This document shows positions 37,402 to 52,400 of a stretch of DNA of 64,000 bases, piece by piece. The stretch is from Amblyornis subalaris (Eukaryota; Chordata; Aves; Passeriformes; Ptilonorhynchidae), in the NCBI GenBank assembly GCA_018881555.1, contig JACAXG010000060.1, forward strand, positions 434,001 to 498,000, read 5' to 3'. A program made the position numbers and the translations under genes. The notes below the pieces were generated by a model. The model ran no database searches, was not told the DNA's origin, and worked only from the letters and a program-made list of their open reading frames with translations. Position 1 is the first letter of the stretch. Each line of letters opens with the position of its first letter.

Positions 37402-39180
37402 TTATGTTACAAACCATTATGATGTAATCCATAAAATTGCCCTGATATGTCCTAGGAAAAGTATAATAACCAAAAAATCTTTATTTTATTTGAAACATCA
37501 TGACATACCATGATCCCAGAGCTTACCTAGCAACAGCTGGCCCCAGAAGCAGTCCCTAAACTACTCATGTCCCATTTACTCTGTTTGCTGTAAAAAATCC
37601 CAGATGTATAGGGGCCGTAAAGCGACAGAAGTCTTTCCTAATAGTAGTAAGAAAGATGCTACATGGTAGCAACAAGATGTAGTAGGCAAGGTGCTAAAAT
37701 AATCCCTAAATACTTTGACAGGAGCCAAGTGCTCTAGCTGGCCTCTGGGCTAATAACAATTTTATTTTTGGCTATTTATCTGGGCTATATTATCTGGGCT
37801 AAATAATTTTAACATTATTAGGCTACTTCTTGGCAACTCTTGAAATGCTGTGAAATAGGGGATGGAATGGGGGGGCAGATCTGTGGCATCCTGAAATGAC
37901 ACATCTCCAGCATCAATGCCTTGAAAATCACCTGAACAATTCTTATCCTGAGTGTAGCACTTCCTCCTCAAACAGAACATATTTTGTATTCTACACCAAA
38001 GCTGACATGCAGGGTCTGCCAAAGGTCAGATTTCAGCAGCAGAATTTAGGTCCAGATCATCCAGCAGCCACATAGTCACNGGTTTTAGTGAGCACAGGAT
38101 ATTGTTCTGTACTTTACGAAGTGCTGTAACTTGCTACTACTCAATCAGTACTTGACAATATCACAGAATACCTCCTCCAGAGAAAAATACACCATAAATT
38201 TTGAAACAATTGCATTGCCATTACATTTTATCTTTTTTTATAGACTGAAAAATAATTTTAGTACAAAAAGACTAAAAGATTCAGTGCAATAGTAGCGTAA
38301 GTTGGAGTGACAATTTCTGCACAAGAAATCAAAGAACCCTGANGAAGACGACTTGGTTATTAAAGACTCTGTGCAGGTATTAACAGAATAGTAAGCAGAT
38401 CCCCGTGCATTCTGTGCTAATCCTGCCTTTTGAAATAGTAGAATATTATGGGTTCCTAAAGGGATTTCTCTTTACCCCAGTTTTCAGGGCACTCAATTTT
38501 TGAAACAAGTCCTTCACAGTCTTGCTGTGGAGCTGAACAATTCATGGAAAAGCCGCAAGATTAAACTAGCACACCGTATACAGCTAACTTAGAAACATTA
38601 AGGAATCTTCAGACACATGGGAAAATGGTTTTCTATCACCAGGTTCTCAAGCCAGCAGGTAACTCTTAACAGATTTTAATCAGGTGCAGTGACAGAAGGC
38701 TGCAGTGAACTGTGTGTCCCAAAAATATGTTATTAAGCAGGTGCAAAAATATCTTTCAGGCTTGCGTACAAGTCGCAATGTAACATTCAGAGACAGCTCG
38801 ATTTTTATTTCCTGTTTATTCCCCTGAACAAACTCACCAGCTATTGTACATGAGCCAGTGAAATGGAAAATTATCAGCAAAAATATTGAAACAGCAGGAG
38901 TATGTTTCAGCTACTTCAACTCTAACTTTCAAATGTTTCAACACACAAAATTATGCACAAGAACAAACGTAAACACTATAAATCACAAATTTCTATTTTA
39001 CGTGACATGGGATAAAAGATATGCTCCACTCTACTCTCAACCTCAAGAAAGGGCAAAAAACCCAAACATCAACAAATTCTTGCCATGTCTGTTTATACAG
39101 TGGAATTAATGGTTCTGTATTTTATTAAAAAAAAAACCTTCATTTTTTAAAAATAAATATAATTTATTTATTGGAATATA

Positions 39181-39275
39181 ATATAAAATATAAAATATAA
39201 AATATATAAAACATAAAACATAAAACATAAAACATAAAACATAAAACATAAAACATAAAACATAAAATATAAAAA
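39181..39275. repeat. 7-bp minisatellite, ATAAAAC/ATAAAAT units
   Basis: Three ATAAAAT units (39183-39203), an AT spacer, eight perfect ATAAAAC units (39206-39261), then ATAAAAT and ATAAAAA complete the array. It is flanked by a 12-bp direct repeat, TTTATTGGAATA, at 39167-39178 and 39277-39288. Units are identical within each block, suggesting recent expansion. It produces a repetitive open frame on the minus strand that is not a gene. Confidence 0.93.
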
Positions 39276-41546
39276 TTTTATTGGAATAAAATTCCCAAAC
39301 AAATGTTGAAAGTAGGTCAATCACAATTGAAAAGAAAAATTCTCAAATACTGATTTCATGATCATATGCTGAACTCCATTTTTCCCATTCTTATTTAGAA
39401 TAAGAAATTATCATTGCTTCCACTGTACTTTGACAGTACTGAGAGTACTGAAACAGTAAAATGTATCATGTTATCACAAGCTGCATCTGATGCTACAAGG
39501 CCTCCCAGAAATATGTCAGAATTGCTACTAAAGAAGATAGAAAAATAAACATTTTTATTTCCAGTATGAAGCTCTATGTATAGACTGTTTTTCACAGGTT
39601 GCTCTTTATCAAGTACCATCCTTGCTAAAAATCACACTATTAGTTGTGAATCAGAGACATCTGAGTAAGTGAAAAGAACGTTTTAGCAGGAAATAGATTC
39701 AGTATAATGGTTTCCTCTGAGCTAAAGAAAATTAAGGCTGAAATTTTTAATGATGGGCATTTTTTTTGCTGTTTTTCTTCATATGTTACATGACTAAAGA
39801 GCCACGTTGTAATGCACTTTAAAATATTTTGAAATTTAATTTTTAATGTAAGATATGTCTAAATCACACAATACAATGTAATAACTCGTCTACTTATTAC
39901 AAAGAATATCACTTTTCATTACCATTTTTATTCCTCCATGCATTTCAACCAACGGTTAACATTTAATGTTGAAACAAAGGCATAATCCACAATCTCACGG
40001 AAGTTTTCACATTGCCTTGAACACAATACAAGCACATAAATTCATTTTGGGACACAATTATATTTCAGCATTCATCCTCTAAATTCACTAATTTTAGTGT
40101 TTATTTGAACAACTCTTAAGTATGGCAGTAAAGCTACACTGACAATCATCTGCATATCAAAGAGACTAAGAACCATTAGCCCTTATGCATTTCTTTTGGC
40201 TCTACTGAGTCCATTTGGCTCACTGAGCCCCTGCAAATGCTTTAGACGAGGATGACCACCCTTAAAGCACGTAAAATTCACTCAGCTAAGTCTGTTTAGG
40301 TACATCTGTCACTTACAGCTACTCAGCTTCAGCTTCCTTCACAGAGGATGGCAGGAGATTAGTTTTCCAGAAAGCAAGACACCTTGTGAAACCGGGATTT
40401 AAGACAGCCCTGATGAACCGCCCTCTTCAGTATCTACTCCTCTCTTTGGACTCTTCAAAATCAGCTTAGGCTGAGGTGACGAACGCTTAGGTGCCCCAGT
40501 TTAGGTGAGGTGAATCCCAGCCTCAGCACACTTATAGTAGCTTGTCCAATAAGAGGCAACAGAGAAACTTTCACCTTCTATAGAAGACTCTCGTGTTCTC
40601 AGTGGCAGTATGAACACTAACCTACAAGAGCTCAAGGCATCGAATGCCAAGAAGTCTAGACAAGCTTTGCACAACTATTGAAATTACAGCTGTCTTAAAT
40701 AACAACAAATACCACACTGCGAACTGAGGCTTCACATTCTTTCACTGCCCAGTGACTTAACCAAATCACATGAAGACCAAGCAAAGAATACCTCGGCATA
40801 TTAATCTCAACCCAAATCACGTGCAAATCTCGATATTCAAAAGAAACCNCCAGTAATTCAGCCCATCTCTACTCATAACCCGAGACCCAGTCACAAGATT
40901 GGTTTCTCCCCAGTTTTGGTATTAACTTACAAGCATGTGCAATGCAGCCTTCAACCCCCAAAGAGCTAAGGGGTGGCCACAGTCAACACGATGGCAACAT
41001 GAACAAATTCTGAGACAACCCAGGATTTACAGACCTCAGCTAGCTGAATTGTGAGCCAGCCAACTCTCCAGTGCTCCACCAGCTGCTCCAAAACATTTAG
41101 ATGAAGCAGGAAAAGCTAATGAAAATTCTGTGAAGAAAGCATAAATTTTGTGAGGCTTTGGCAGTCCAGCTTCCACATGGCTGGTTGTCCCAGGAAGAGG
41201 AGTGGAATTGCTGCAGTCAAACTTTAGGCATTTATGTCCAAGCTAGTGCCATTAGGAAAGAAACTAATGTCACGAAGAAAAAAAAAAAAAACCTGAACTG
41301 AATAGCTGGCATAAACCCTGCTATACTTTTCATGTTAGGTCAGTATTACCAGTTATCTTCATGTCCAGTTTTTGTGGCATAAGATAATAGACCTGAGATA
41401 ACAGAAGCAAAGTAGAGGTCAGAAATCACAAATTCTTACAGTAACTACCACAGCAGAAAAGGATATTTGATAAAAGGATCTGGCAAATCTGAGGCATGAC
41501 AGAGCATGCTGTTAGGATTACAGCATACAGACCACGGAACAAGATT

Positions 41547-41562
41547 TATGTATGCATACATA
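41547..41562. repeat. 16-bp palindrome in CA/TA microsatellite
   Basis: TATGTATGCATACATA is a perfect palindrome that leads into a TACACACA-type tract extending to about 41590. It is simple-sequence DNA. Confidence 0.65.
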
Positions 41563-44500
41563 TACACACACTCAGACATACACATATATCATGATCAAAT
41601 CAGTATTACTGGTAGTTAAAAGTTAAAATTCAAGGTTTCTGGTTTTACTTGGCTTTCAGCTCCCAATAATTCATCNTAAGTGATAAGACAAACATTTTGT
41701 CCTTTCCCCACATGCTGTCATAAATTTTAACAATATTAATGGCTAGGTAGAGATTTTCCTGACCCTTGTTGAGCAGGCCATTGATCTCAATACTGCAGAT
41801 GTAAAACAAAATGAAAAAAAAATCTCTTTGGAAAGAAAGATATATAGATAAGAGCAGATAACTTGAACGACAAACTTGGCTTACACAAATACAGCTTATT
41901 CTCTGCTTCAAAACTGACCTCATTTTAGGTTCATCCTAAAGCCCATATTTACTATTAAACTCGAAAGATGGTGAAAACTAAAGGAAAGTGAAGCCCTGCA
42001 GAATGAAATTATACAAGCCTCTTTGTGCCTTACCACCTGAAAACACTACAGCACACAGGAGTTAAACCAATTTAGAGCAGTAGGTCACTAGCAAAGCCTA
42101 GACAACCCTACTGAACAGGCACTGGCCATAGTGCTCCAGAAGGGAAATGCAATGGTTGTCCAANGAACTACAAGTTAATCAACAAGATACTTCTCTGCTA
42201 TGGATAACACTAATTCATGAAATATGAAAGAAAAATTTGACATCACCTAATAAGAAGAAGGTGTCAAGTTAAACCTGTTATAAAGATCTCTGCTAAAGGA
42301 AGCAAAAAACTCTAAAAATATTTATGTCCAGGGCAACACTACAGAAGCCAAAAGAAGTTTAGCCATGGTCATCAGTGTGAATTTCTGGTAGTAAAACCAT
42401 TAGTAGAGAGTCCAGCACAGCAGACACTTAACATTGACACAGTCAAGTAGATACTGGAGTACCAAACTACCTGCTAAGAATAAACTCATTGAAACAAAAA
42501 GGGATCTGCCACACTTGGACACTTGCTATGCCGTTGTTCCTTCTACTACAACCTCCCCAACTCTGAAAGGGTAAATCTTTCTGCACCTGCCACCCTGAAA
42601 TCACCACAGATTCCTGGTTGGCCACTTCACCACTTCCATAGAAATAAACTGAATTACAAGTTTATATAGCTTTTCACATTGCTTATTGCAGTTGATAACT
42701 CAAACCTGCAGGTTTTGCATTTGAGTTGTTCTAAAAGGAGTAATTTTTTTCTGAAATGCTCAGACTTGGTCTTTCCTTAAAGACAAACTTGTAACGAGTT
42801 TTTAAGATGGCTTTTTAAGACCTGAAAGCCTGAAAACTGTCACACACACTTAACCAGGAAAGTAAAGCTTATATTGATGCAGTGGTAAGAACACAGAGGC
42901 AAAATCACAAACTGCAAAAATAAGAAGTGCACAGATGTTCCACCTCATTTTTCGCCTTCTCAAGAAATACTTACATTAATAATATATAATTGTAAAACTG
43001 ATTATATTTATTCTATGACACACAGAGCTTTTTGGAAGGTGTTGCTTTTGGCAGAAACACATTGCACTATATCATATTTCTAATGGTAGGCAGAACCTAG
43101 CAAAACCAGACTTAAATCATTACTAAAATACATAATACCAAACTGAAAGTAATCAAGGTGTGCCTTTATAAGACACATTCTATTAAAAAAAAAAAAGAGA
43201 GAAAGAGAGATTACAATATTATGTTTATTTTAGGTTTATTTTAGCAGCTTGAAAAATATCTTCTGGTGACTGCATCTGTTCCATTTACCCAGACAGGTCT
43301 ACACATCTGTTAAGTTCCACTTAACAGCTATGGGGGGAATAAAAAAAAAAGAAAAAGGAGCAGTCAACAAAAAAAACCAAAATCTGAAGAGTTTCTGAGG
43401 ACACCTGGCCTGTACACAGCCACACTATATTGGTTTGCTTTTCAGTGTCAGACTTTGTTTTGCCAAATATAATACAAGAACATCTGAAGGAAATGACAAG
43501 GTACATCAAACCTGCACCAGAAATGGATTGATGGTACAAGTAGAATTGTTATTTACAGCTAAAAGCCATCTAGTTTGTTGAAACAAACTAAAATTACGCA
43601 CACACCACATAGCTTTTTTAATTACTACAAAGGAGATGAGTTTTGATTTGACTTGGTTGCGTTTTGATATGTTCCAGTTAAGCCGGGTTTGGTGGGAAGG
43701 ATTGTTCTTCAACACTCAATTCCCTTTAATTTTTGCAATTAGATATGCTATCTAATTTTGTTATCAGAATGCAGCTTCTAATAACATTTACACAAATACA
43801 GAATGCTTTCAAAATTCCTGAAGTGTATACCTATGTGGTTTCACCATAAGCAAAATACTTTCTTCAAAAAAACAAAAAAAAACAAAACAAAACATTTTTA
43901 GGCTTCATAGTGCTCTTCTCCAAAACATATGATTCCATTCCCTTGGCCTTATCTCCAAAAACCAAAACCAACTTTTTTCAACTCCCTCTCTCATGTTCCT
44001 TCCTCTTTTATTCCCAAGTCATGAAANAGCAATCTACGGAGTTTTTAAGACAGAGGAAAATACCAGCCCAGCAACATTTCCCAGAAACAGAGCTAAGTAA
44101 CTGCATTTAATTAAAGATTCAATTGTAGCATGCTGATTTAAAAGAAAACAGATCTTATAAACCTACTCAGAAGTCCGAAGACAATTAAGAATAAAGGTTC
44201 ATATAAAGTATATACCAAGAAATAACACAACAAACTAGTGCTGAGCACCCTTGCCTGAAACAGACTGATATTGTACAGCACTTGCCACAAAGCTTAATGA
44301 CTCAACATACAAGCCTTTGTTTTGTCCTCTGTTTATTTGATTGATACACTTTTCTAAGTGTCAAGAAACTGTCCATAAGCATCAATTCAATTACCATTTC
44401 TGAACAGGTAACACCTGGATTGATCTCACTGTATCAGATGTGTTCCCTTCTCCAAAATAAGGTATCTGCCTGTGCATGTAATCCACGCAAGAAAACACCA

Positions 44501-47500
44501 AGATCTCAATGTCTCCAGCACAGTCACAGCAGGCAGAGCCATGACTGACTCTGTGTCAGGCTAGGATCCCTCACTTGATCCTCAGACCTCCCAACTGATA
44601 CTCCGTCCTGAATTCTCGCAGGAATATCTCTCTGCCACCACATTTCTTTCTGCAACGTTAGTTTCTTCAAGCTCACGTTCCTTTGCATCTGAATTACCAA
44701 ACCACTCACTTCTCTTGCCTCAACCAATACATTCTCCTTCAACTCCTATATCTTGCTAAAATGGAAATAGAAGAACAGCTTCCGTAAACTTTTGCTTTGA
44801 GCCTATTGTCACCTTTCTCATCACCTTCCTGCTTTTCCTCGTGCCAATTTGTATGTATATCCTAATTCTGTTATTCACTAGAGACGGTCAAGAAATGGAG
44901 TACCTGATTAAAAAGTATTGGGGAGTGACGTCTAAGAAAGGCTGAATAGCAAATGACAAGAAAATCACTTTTACATTCAAGAAAACGTCATGTAATTTCA
45001 CAATTTACTGCCTTCATGTAATTTTTAGGAACACTCCATACAGCTCAAAAAACCCTTATAGAAAAGCTTTATGAGTTACTGAAATCCTTAACATTTATTG
45101 GAAACATTTTGTATTAAAAAGCAAACATAAATGCCTAATTCCTATGTAAAAATAAGAGTTTATGTGCTAATAAAGCCCAAGAATTTTATTTACTGTTATT
45201 GCTGGTGGCTGCCTGAGAAGCTTTTACAGTTTAGAAAGTTTATATAATTTTCTAAGTGTGTTTAAGCAATCTCCCTGGCAGAGACAGAAAACAAGCTACT
45301 TCTCCAAGAACCACTACACACAAGTTAGATGCCTTTTGGGTGGATTCAGATCCTTAAGAATCACAGCAGTTTTAAATAGATATTTGAATGTGAAAGTAAA
45401 TATTTACCTAAAAGAGGGGGATTTGTGCTTATGTGAGATTCCTATTAAACCTCTAACCAAATATGAAAAAACACATCCAAACACGGAGAAAAAACCTCCA
45501 CAACCCCAGACCTCTCATTTGCTGGGGTATTTGGTAGGTCTTTCCACACAGACATAGTTATCACCTTCATGGACACCAATTAGCAGCATTTACCCAGAAG
45601 TGGAAGATGATTCCCAAACAGCCATTAAAGATGCCAGGCCAATAAAAGAGTACTTACTACTACTATTTGAGACTAGGCAAGCCCTCAGACATTTCTGAAG
45701 GATGCAGGAGGAAGCTACACAAGTGCAATGCCTTCAGCTCTGGGCTTCAGAGACATGTCTTGCTCCAAATTCCCCTTTTCACCTCAGACTGCTCCTCTCA
45801 TCTCTTGAAGGCAGCAAGCATATGCAAGTAGACAAGGAGGGAGGGAGACACACTGCACTGCCAAGTGCCAGCAACAACCGAGCTTGGGAAGATCTTGTTC
45901 TTCCACACTGGCTTCCACACTGAGACAAAATCGGCTGGAAGATTGGCTAATGAAACTACACTCATTTTTTCACTGTGTAATGATACTGAAATCTTGCTAC
46001 AATTTATGACTATAAAAGTTTTCTCAGCCAAAAAAATAAAGTAACCACTTTGGCTAGGTATTCCTGGAATGGGAGACAAATAAGCTGGCAAATATAAAGA
46101 GTAGATTTATTTTGAATTTAACCAGTAGTTTTTACTTTCTCTTTCTTAAAACAGGTTTGGAAGGGAAGGGATTTTTGTGGGGTTTTTTTCTCCATGGCTT
46201 TTGGTTTGTTTTCAAGACAATTGGTTAAATGTTACCTCTGGTTTCATACAATTTACTTCGGGTCATATTTTCCCAATTTTAACAAGTTGATGTTCCCAGG
46301 ATAAACCATAGATAATTCACCTATTGTTCTGCAAAATTCTTGATCTATAAACAATTGTATTTTTTTTTAATTATACACAGAAAACAGGCCTGTTTATTCT
46401 GAAAATAAGACAGCTTTGTCTTATCTACTGCTGAATTCCACAGCCAGAAGCCCACAAAAGTTTCATTATGACAAGATCTTCTCTATAGAGTACTGACAAG
46501 AAACCATGAAACCAAATTTCTTCTTTGTAGGGCAAGGAGGGTGTTCTCCTTCTGTCCTCTTCAGTAATTACATTATTGAGCTTGTTTCTTTTAATGCTAG
46601 AGTCCCCTACAACAAATTCACAGAACTCCATGGAAGTGAATTAATTGTGGTTAACTTTTCCTGAAGGTTATCATCAGAAAAATATATTAAAATCTGGTTT
46701 AACATTCCTTGGTTCTGAAATCTGCACTTTTTAAAAAAATACCTGTCTTTCAAAAACCTATACATCATTTTCTGCTTGCATAAAAATTATAAATTTTAAT
46801 GGAAATTGAAACATTTCACACAGAAAGAAAAACCCTCTTAACACAAACCATTTTGAGGTAAAAATGCCTTCACAGATACCTTTTATGAGCTCTGATACTA
46901 TTATAGCTATAAAACTGACCTCCAGTTAAAAGAAAAAGAAAATTCCATCTGGTTCTCAAGAGCTGGAGATGACTCATTTCTGCCTCACCACTGCTGCTAT
47001 CTTTTGGCATATTCTCATATTTACATGTTAAATTTAGCAAATCTCTCTGATCTCCAGATACAGAAAGTGACTATGATTGCATTTACATGTTCAGGTTTTG
47101 CCAAATTCTGACATGCTTCAGTTTTTTAACTTGTAGAATGCAGCCATTCAGCAAAAGCATATATAGTGAAGTGTTTAATTTACAGCAACGAAAAACGCAA
47201 GAACATAATTTTTACTATTGCTGTGGTCCACTGGCTGACTGTCCTGCAAACAGACAAACTTTTAAGTGTTTTGTTGTGGGTTTTTTTTTTAAGAAAAATA
47301 TTTTCAGGAGCTCTATTAACAATTTATTCCAATCCTTGACAGGGTGAATAGCCACCACATACCAGAGAAGACAGACAAGGTGCTTAGTTCCACTTATTCA
47401 AGATCCTAATCCTTCACCATTCACACTGTGAACCGGGATGGAGAAATCTCTTCCTTGCTGAGGATCAGGCAGCTCTCTCAAACACCCTTAGTGGACTATA

Positions 47501-47853
47501 TGCTACCACATATCTTAGCTTTATCAAACAGAATTAGTCAAACACAGGTCTTTCTCCACTTCTATTCAGACCAGGATTGCTGGCAAGCACACAGCTAAAC
47601 GCCTCTGACAGACCTTGGAGAAACACTGAATTCAAGAGGCTGCAATCAGCATCTCTTCTCAGAGCTACAGAAAGGTGAAACCAAGTCAATCATCTTGTCC
47701 TTTATCTTATTTAANTTAAATAAGCAGCATACCAGGTGATGCTAATTGCAGTATGACCTGTATGTTGTGATCATACACATCAAAGAGCTACTTCTGTTCA
47801 TATTTAAATCCGTAACTAAAACAACTGCAAACTTTCATGGTATAAAATTATTT

Positions 47854-47875
47854 AAGTGTAAAATAATTTACACTT
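47854..47875. repeat. Perfect 9-bp inverted repeat, 4-base loop
   Basis: AAGTGTAAA and TTTACACTT flank ATAA. It is a short AT-rich hairpin; no T-run or other context suggests a function. Confidence 0.6.
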
Positions 47876-49421
47876 TTTATTGGCACTGAGAATCTGCTAA
47901 GGTTTCAGATTTCTTACCTAACTAGGGTAACCTTATTTGCTTTCATTCAATGTCATTAAAATAGGAATATAAAGAAAAGCTGCATCAGTGGTGAGCTATG
48001 ATAAGAAAGAAAGCACTTTATCATACTAATGAAGTTGATGCTTTAATAAGACAGTTGAAATCTGAAGCAGTAAATAAACAATTAGCAAAATCGCTGGAAA
48101 AAAGGAATTAATGGGCTGAACAAGATGCATAGAGCCTCAAGAAAATAAAAATATTATTGATCCGTAACACTGCAGCTCTCAAAGTTTGGCCCCTGAGAAA
48201 CTGGCTTCCATCAGTAATAAAGAATGTGGTAAATTATAATTAAATTACTTAAATCATTGCACAGTAACAAGATCCCCAGTGTTCTGTTGAGTTTGGAAGC
48301 AAATGTCTATACTTTAAGCTTGTACATAAATGGAGGTAATCATATGAATCAGCAGTTCTATAGGCTGTCTCTTTTCAAATGTCTTTTTAGACAGAGATCA
48401 GGTAATTAATAAAATCGACTTTCCTGTTAGGAAACCTTATCCAAGAAAACATTGGGTTAGCAATCTGCTTTAACTATGCAGCATGCAGTGGAGAAAAAAG
48501 AAAAAACAAAACAAGAAAAATACTTCAGCTGATATTAGCAAAAACAATGGACTACCTTTCACTGCAGTAATCCATTAGTAAATTAAAGGAAGGCCATCAC
48601 CCTCATATGGCCACTTCAGAAGCAGAAATGCAGCATTTTCAGAAGGGAAAGGAAGACATGGAATCTCACTGTCACTGCATGTAGGATTTAGGTGACTGGC
48701 TAGTCAATTCTGTGACTAGACACTGGACTCTGTCCACAAAATGGTCTTCTCCATCCACACCTTGACATTCCAGCAGACAGTTGGAACACTGCTTATGTTG
48801 TTAGAAGGCCATCCCCTCTGACTCCACAAGCTGCAAACCACTGGAGGCTGAAGGAATCTGCTGGCTAAGCACCACAACATGACTGCACTGTTCAGCACCA
48901 AACATCCCAACTTACGGCTGCCTGACTCTTACTGTGTTTATTTCAGAAACTTGAATCTCATGAATACCACTGGACTTCAGAAATCCAGCTTTGCACATCT
49001 TCTCCTTTGTGTTGTGTTACAAACTGCTGCAAGCATTGAAGGGCAAGTACACACAACCCTATTTTTTTGTTTGTAACTGCTAGAAAACACACAGACCAAC
49101 TGGATAAAGTCAGAGGTAGGGAGACCATTCCACACTGAATGAAGGGTGGTGAGATACAAGTCACAAAGTGTCACTTAATCTGTTGATGCATCTTCCTCTC
49201 TCTTTTAATGAAATCCCTGGGTCATCTCAAAGACACTTGTTAAAAGAGCAGAAAGGCAAACCCTCATTTCCATTTCATTAATGTACACATGACTCTGCCA
49301 CAGTGCATCAGAGACCAGTCTGGTGACAGCCATTCCTACAGACAGCTTCATAGTAATAACTCATTAAGGACAGGCCTCCTTTCTTCCTGACATGACAAGA
49401 AGGCATTAAGAATACAGAGTA

Positions 49422-49490
49422 GTTTGGGAGACAGGAAACCATACCTGTTCAGTCCTAGCTAAACCAGTCACTAGGGACAGTAAGTGGCAG
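49422..49490 (+). mobile_element. Possible MIR/CR1-L3-type SINE relic
   Basis: TTTGGGAGACAGGAAACC followed by a GTTCAGTCCTAGCT block and CCAGTCACTAG resembles the start of ancient amniote SINE or L3-type tails (gggagacaggaaacctggttctagtcccagct...). Similarity covers only about 65 bases, so this is tentative. Confidence 0.3.
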
Positions 49491-52400
49491 GTATCTTCTG
49501 ATAGGTGTCTTATGGGACAGAAATAAACAAAACGATCAAACAAACAACTAACAGATAATGTTCACATCTCAAAATACAGGCACTACAGCTATCAACTATA
49601 GGCAAGGCCCTGTAGTTCCTACAGAGATGCCAGTGACTGAATTCACACTGACACTCAAATCTTTCAACATCTGCAGAAATGGGCACTGTCAGTCAGGGAT
49701 GAGGCTTTGCCCTGGCACATCTGGCACAAACATCTCCCATTTTTACACTCCTGGCTCTGTGGGTAAGCCAGCTGTCTCTCCCTTTAGAATTTTACATCTT
49801 AGTTCTACTGAAAATATGAGCTATATTATTGTAAAAAATAATCCACATTAAGAACAGTTTATTTTCCAGTTCTCCTTGTATACTGGTAGAATAAGAGATG
49901 GATTCTTCAAATTAAAGGAACTTTGCCCTTGTTCAAAAAATCCCTTTTGTATTTCAACCAAAGTCACACATGAGGAAAAAAGGTTTTAAAAAAATCCACC
50001 AGCTTCCTTTGTTTATGCACTAACATGGGAAATAGAGATGCAAGATTAATACACTACTTACCGATTAAAGAGAGTACAAAAGAGAAAAATATTCTTCAAA
50101 CCACAATAGCTGGAAGCTTTACAATACATGGCCACATGACCACATCCCACAACTACAGCAATGTGTCACGAACACAGCTTAGCAAACTGGGACATCATAT
50201 ATATTCCAGGGCCCTAACTGAAGGATGCCATAGACCCACCTACAATCAAGGATTCTACAAGATAACCAAGAGGCTTTTACAAAAAAAGAAAGGAAGAAAA
50301 CAATGAAATGCTAAGAATACCTGAGTTGAGGGTGTCAGAACAAGAAAATGCAGGAAAGAGAGAATATTTTTGTGTTTTCTGTCTTCTTGTTGTTCAACTC
50401 AGTCACAAAATAGGGGATATGCAGGATTAAGCAAGTTATGGAAGACTTTCCAGCATGCTTTGTAACAGCTCCTAAGGCTCAGCATAATTAAAGATTATGG
50501 AGAAATAATTTATACATTCTTTGCAGAAAGCCACAAAAGCAGGAAATTATCTGAACAGTCTTTTGATAAATTTAGGTCTTTAAAGTTGCTGAAACTCAAG
50601 AAAAAGCTTACTGATTTGATAGGGTAAAAACCTCACAACTTAATAAGATAAAATTTTCATTTTGAAAGGGCTTTTTTCCCCTTTTTTTAATCATCACCCT
50701 CTTGCAGCAAAAANGGAGATTAGAATAATGCCTCCAGACTTTTAAGCGTGGTTATACTTTAATGGTAAACTGTATTTTCTATTCTAGAACATGCACAATT
50801 ATAGGTATACTCTTATGAATGGCAAAGAAAATTACACTGGAATGAATATAAGCATGATAGACCATTTCTTTTTCCATCCCTTCACCCACAGAAAAAACAG
50901 ATCTCCTCCTTGAAATGCAAGTGCTTTAGTCATTTTTGCTACTATGCAAATTTAACATTAAACTGTTAATGATTAACTGCCAAACAACAGACAACTCTCA
51001 GAAATCAAAACAGTATTCACAAGCTAAAAGAACAGCAAAAAAAAATGAGAACTTCTATTTAAACACAGGGGAGAAGTATGGATTAAAACGGCAAGTATCT
51101 GAAAAATGATATATCATTATAAACACGATTTTTAAAACAGTACAGAAGAAAAAACTGCAGTGGACTTGGAGAGGAAATATTCTCATTCTTCAAAAGACAG
51201 TAAAATACCCACAATTCTAAGTGGAAAATCTCTGACATCCAGCAGACCAACTTACAAGGAAATCATAATGAGTCACCTGGGTGGGAGGTGGCTAATGGCT
51301 GAGTCTTGGACTTCAATACTGAAATGTGAGAACCGCTCTTCTTTTGATTCAATTAGCAGATTCATTAATTTGAAAATTGTTAGGAGACTGTCCCTGTTCC
51401 TTACAAGAGAGTGGACTGTCTGTGGAATTATGTAAACTATGCTTGGATAATTGGACACAGTTAAAATCTAATAAAAATAACTGTTTAGGTAAATGTCTGT
51501 GTTAGTTAAGCAACAAAACGAGCAATATCATNGACACAAAAATAAATTTCTTTCTTCCAATACATGTGGAACAGTCTGCAGGGTTTGATATGCCAACCAA
51601 ATAGCACAGACAGCTGATTTGTCTTCAGCAATTCATTAGATCACTCCAGAGAGCAACCTGCCTGTAATATANAGAGTCTTTTTGAAGGATTCTGAAATAA
51701 AGAAAAGAAGCTACCTCCAAAGGCCTGGATTCAAAGAAGGATTTAGCTCTTCAGTGTTTACATCACTTCAAATAAATGGGAAGTTAGTCAAAATGTTTTG
51801 CTGAGACTGGGCTATGTCTAGCCACCGGTGAAAACAGAACAGGTGTGATGAGAAACTGTGAATAAACTAGTCAGCATATAAACTTTATTAAAGTATGCAC
51901 TCAGTCATATATCCTCACAAGATCGTGCCTCTTCTCAGCATCTCTGTTTTCCCATTCACATTAAAGAGTTTCTCCCTCTCTTCTCTGAAGTAATTTGAGA
52001 TAAAAGGAATAAATAAGCAACATTAATTCTGACAGTGTTGTTCTACGAACAGCATTAATCAACACTTTAAGTGGTTTCTGTGTGTGATTTCAGACAGAGC
52101 TTAGCAACAACAAATCTTANACTTAAGCTGGCAAAACCATCATAATAAAATGCTCTGATTCATAATGTAATTTCCAAGGCACTAATACTGGAAATAAAAT
52201 TTTCGCTCCTTAAGATCATCCAGTTGTAAGTCCTCTATATTAAGTATGATTTCCAACTAATAAACACACTAAACTATAATTGGAATGGTATCTTAAATAC
52301 TGTGACGCACAGATAGTTGAAATACAGTTAGAGCTCATTTTTTTTAAAAAAGACAGTGATTAGTTTAATTATTTGTAATATTGACTACAGAACAAAACAA

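Noticed and set aside
39181..39275. Regular repeats suggestive of a CRISPR array
   Set aside because: Units are 7 bp and directly tandem with no spacers, in a vertebrate intron.
39106..39324. Repetitive minus-strand open frame over the ATAAAAC array
   Set aside because: A 7-bp repeat without stops translates into a periodic peptide; it is a minisatellite, not a gene.
40230..40520. Stretch with several CpGs and an AGGTGCC motif like those in some sauropsid repeats
   Set aside because: Similarity is limited to a few short words and could not be extended into a repeat.
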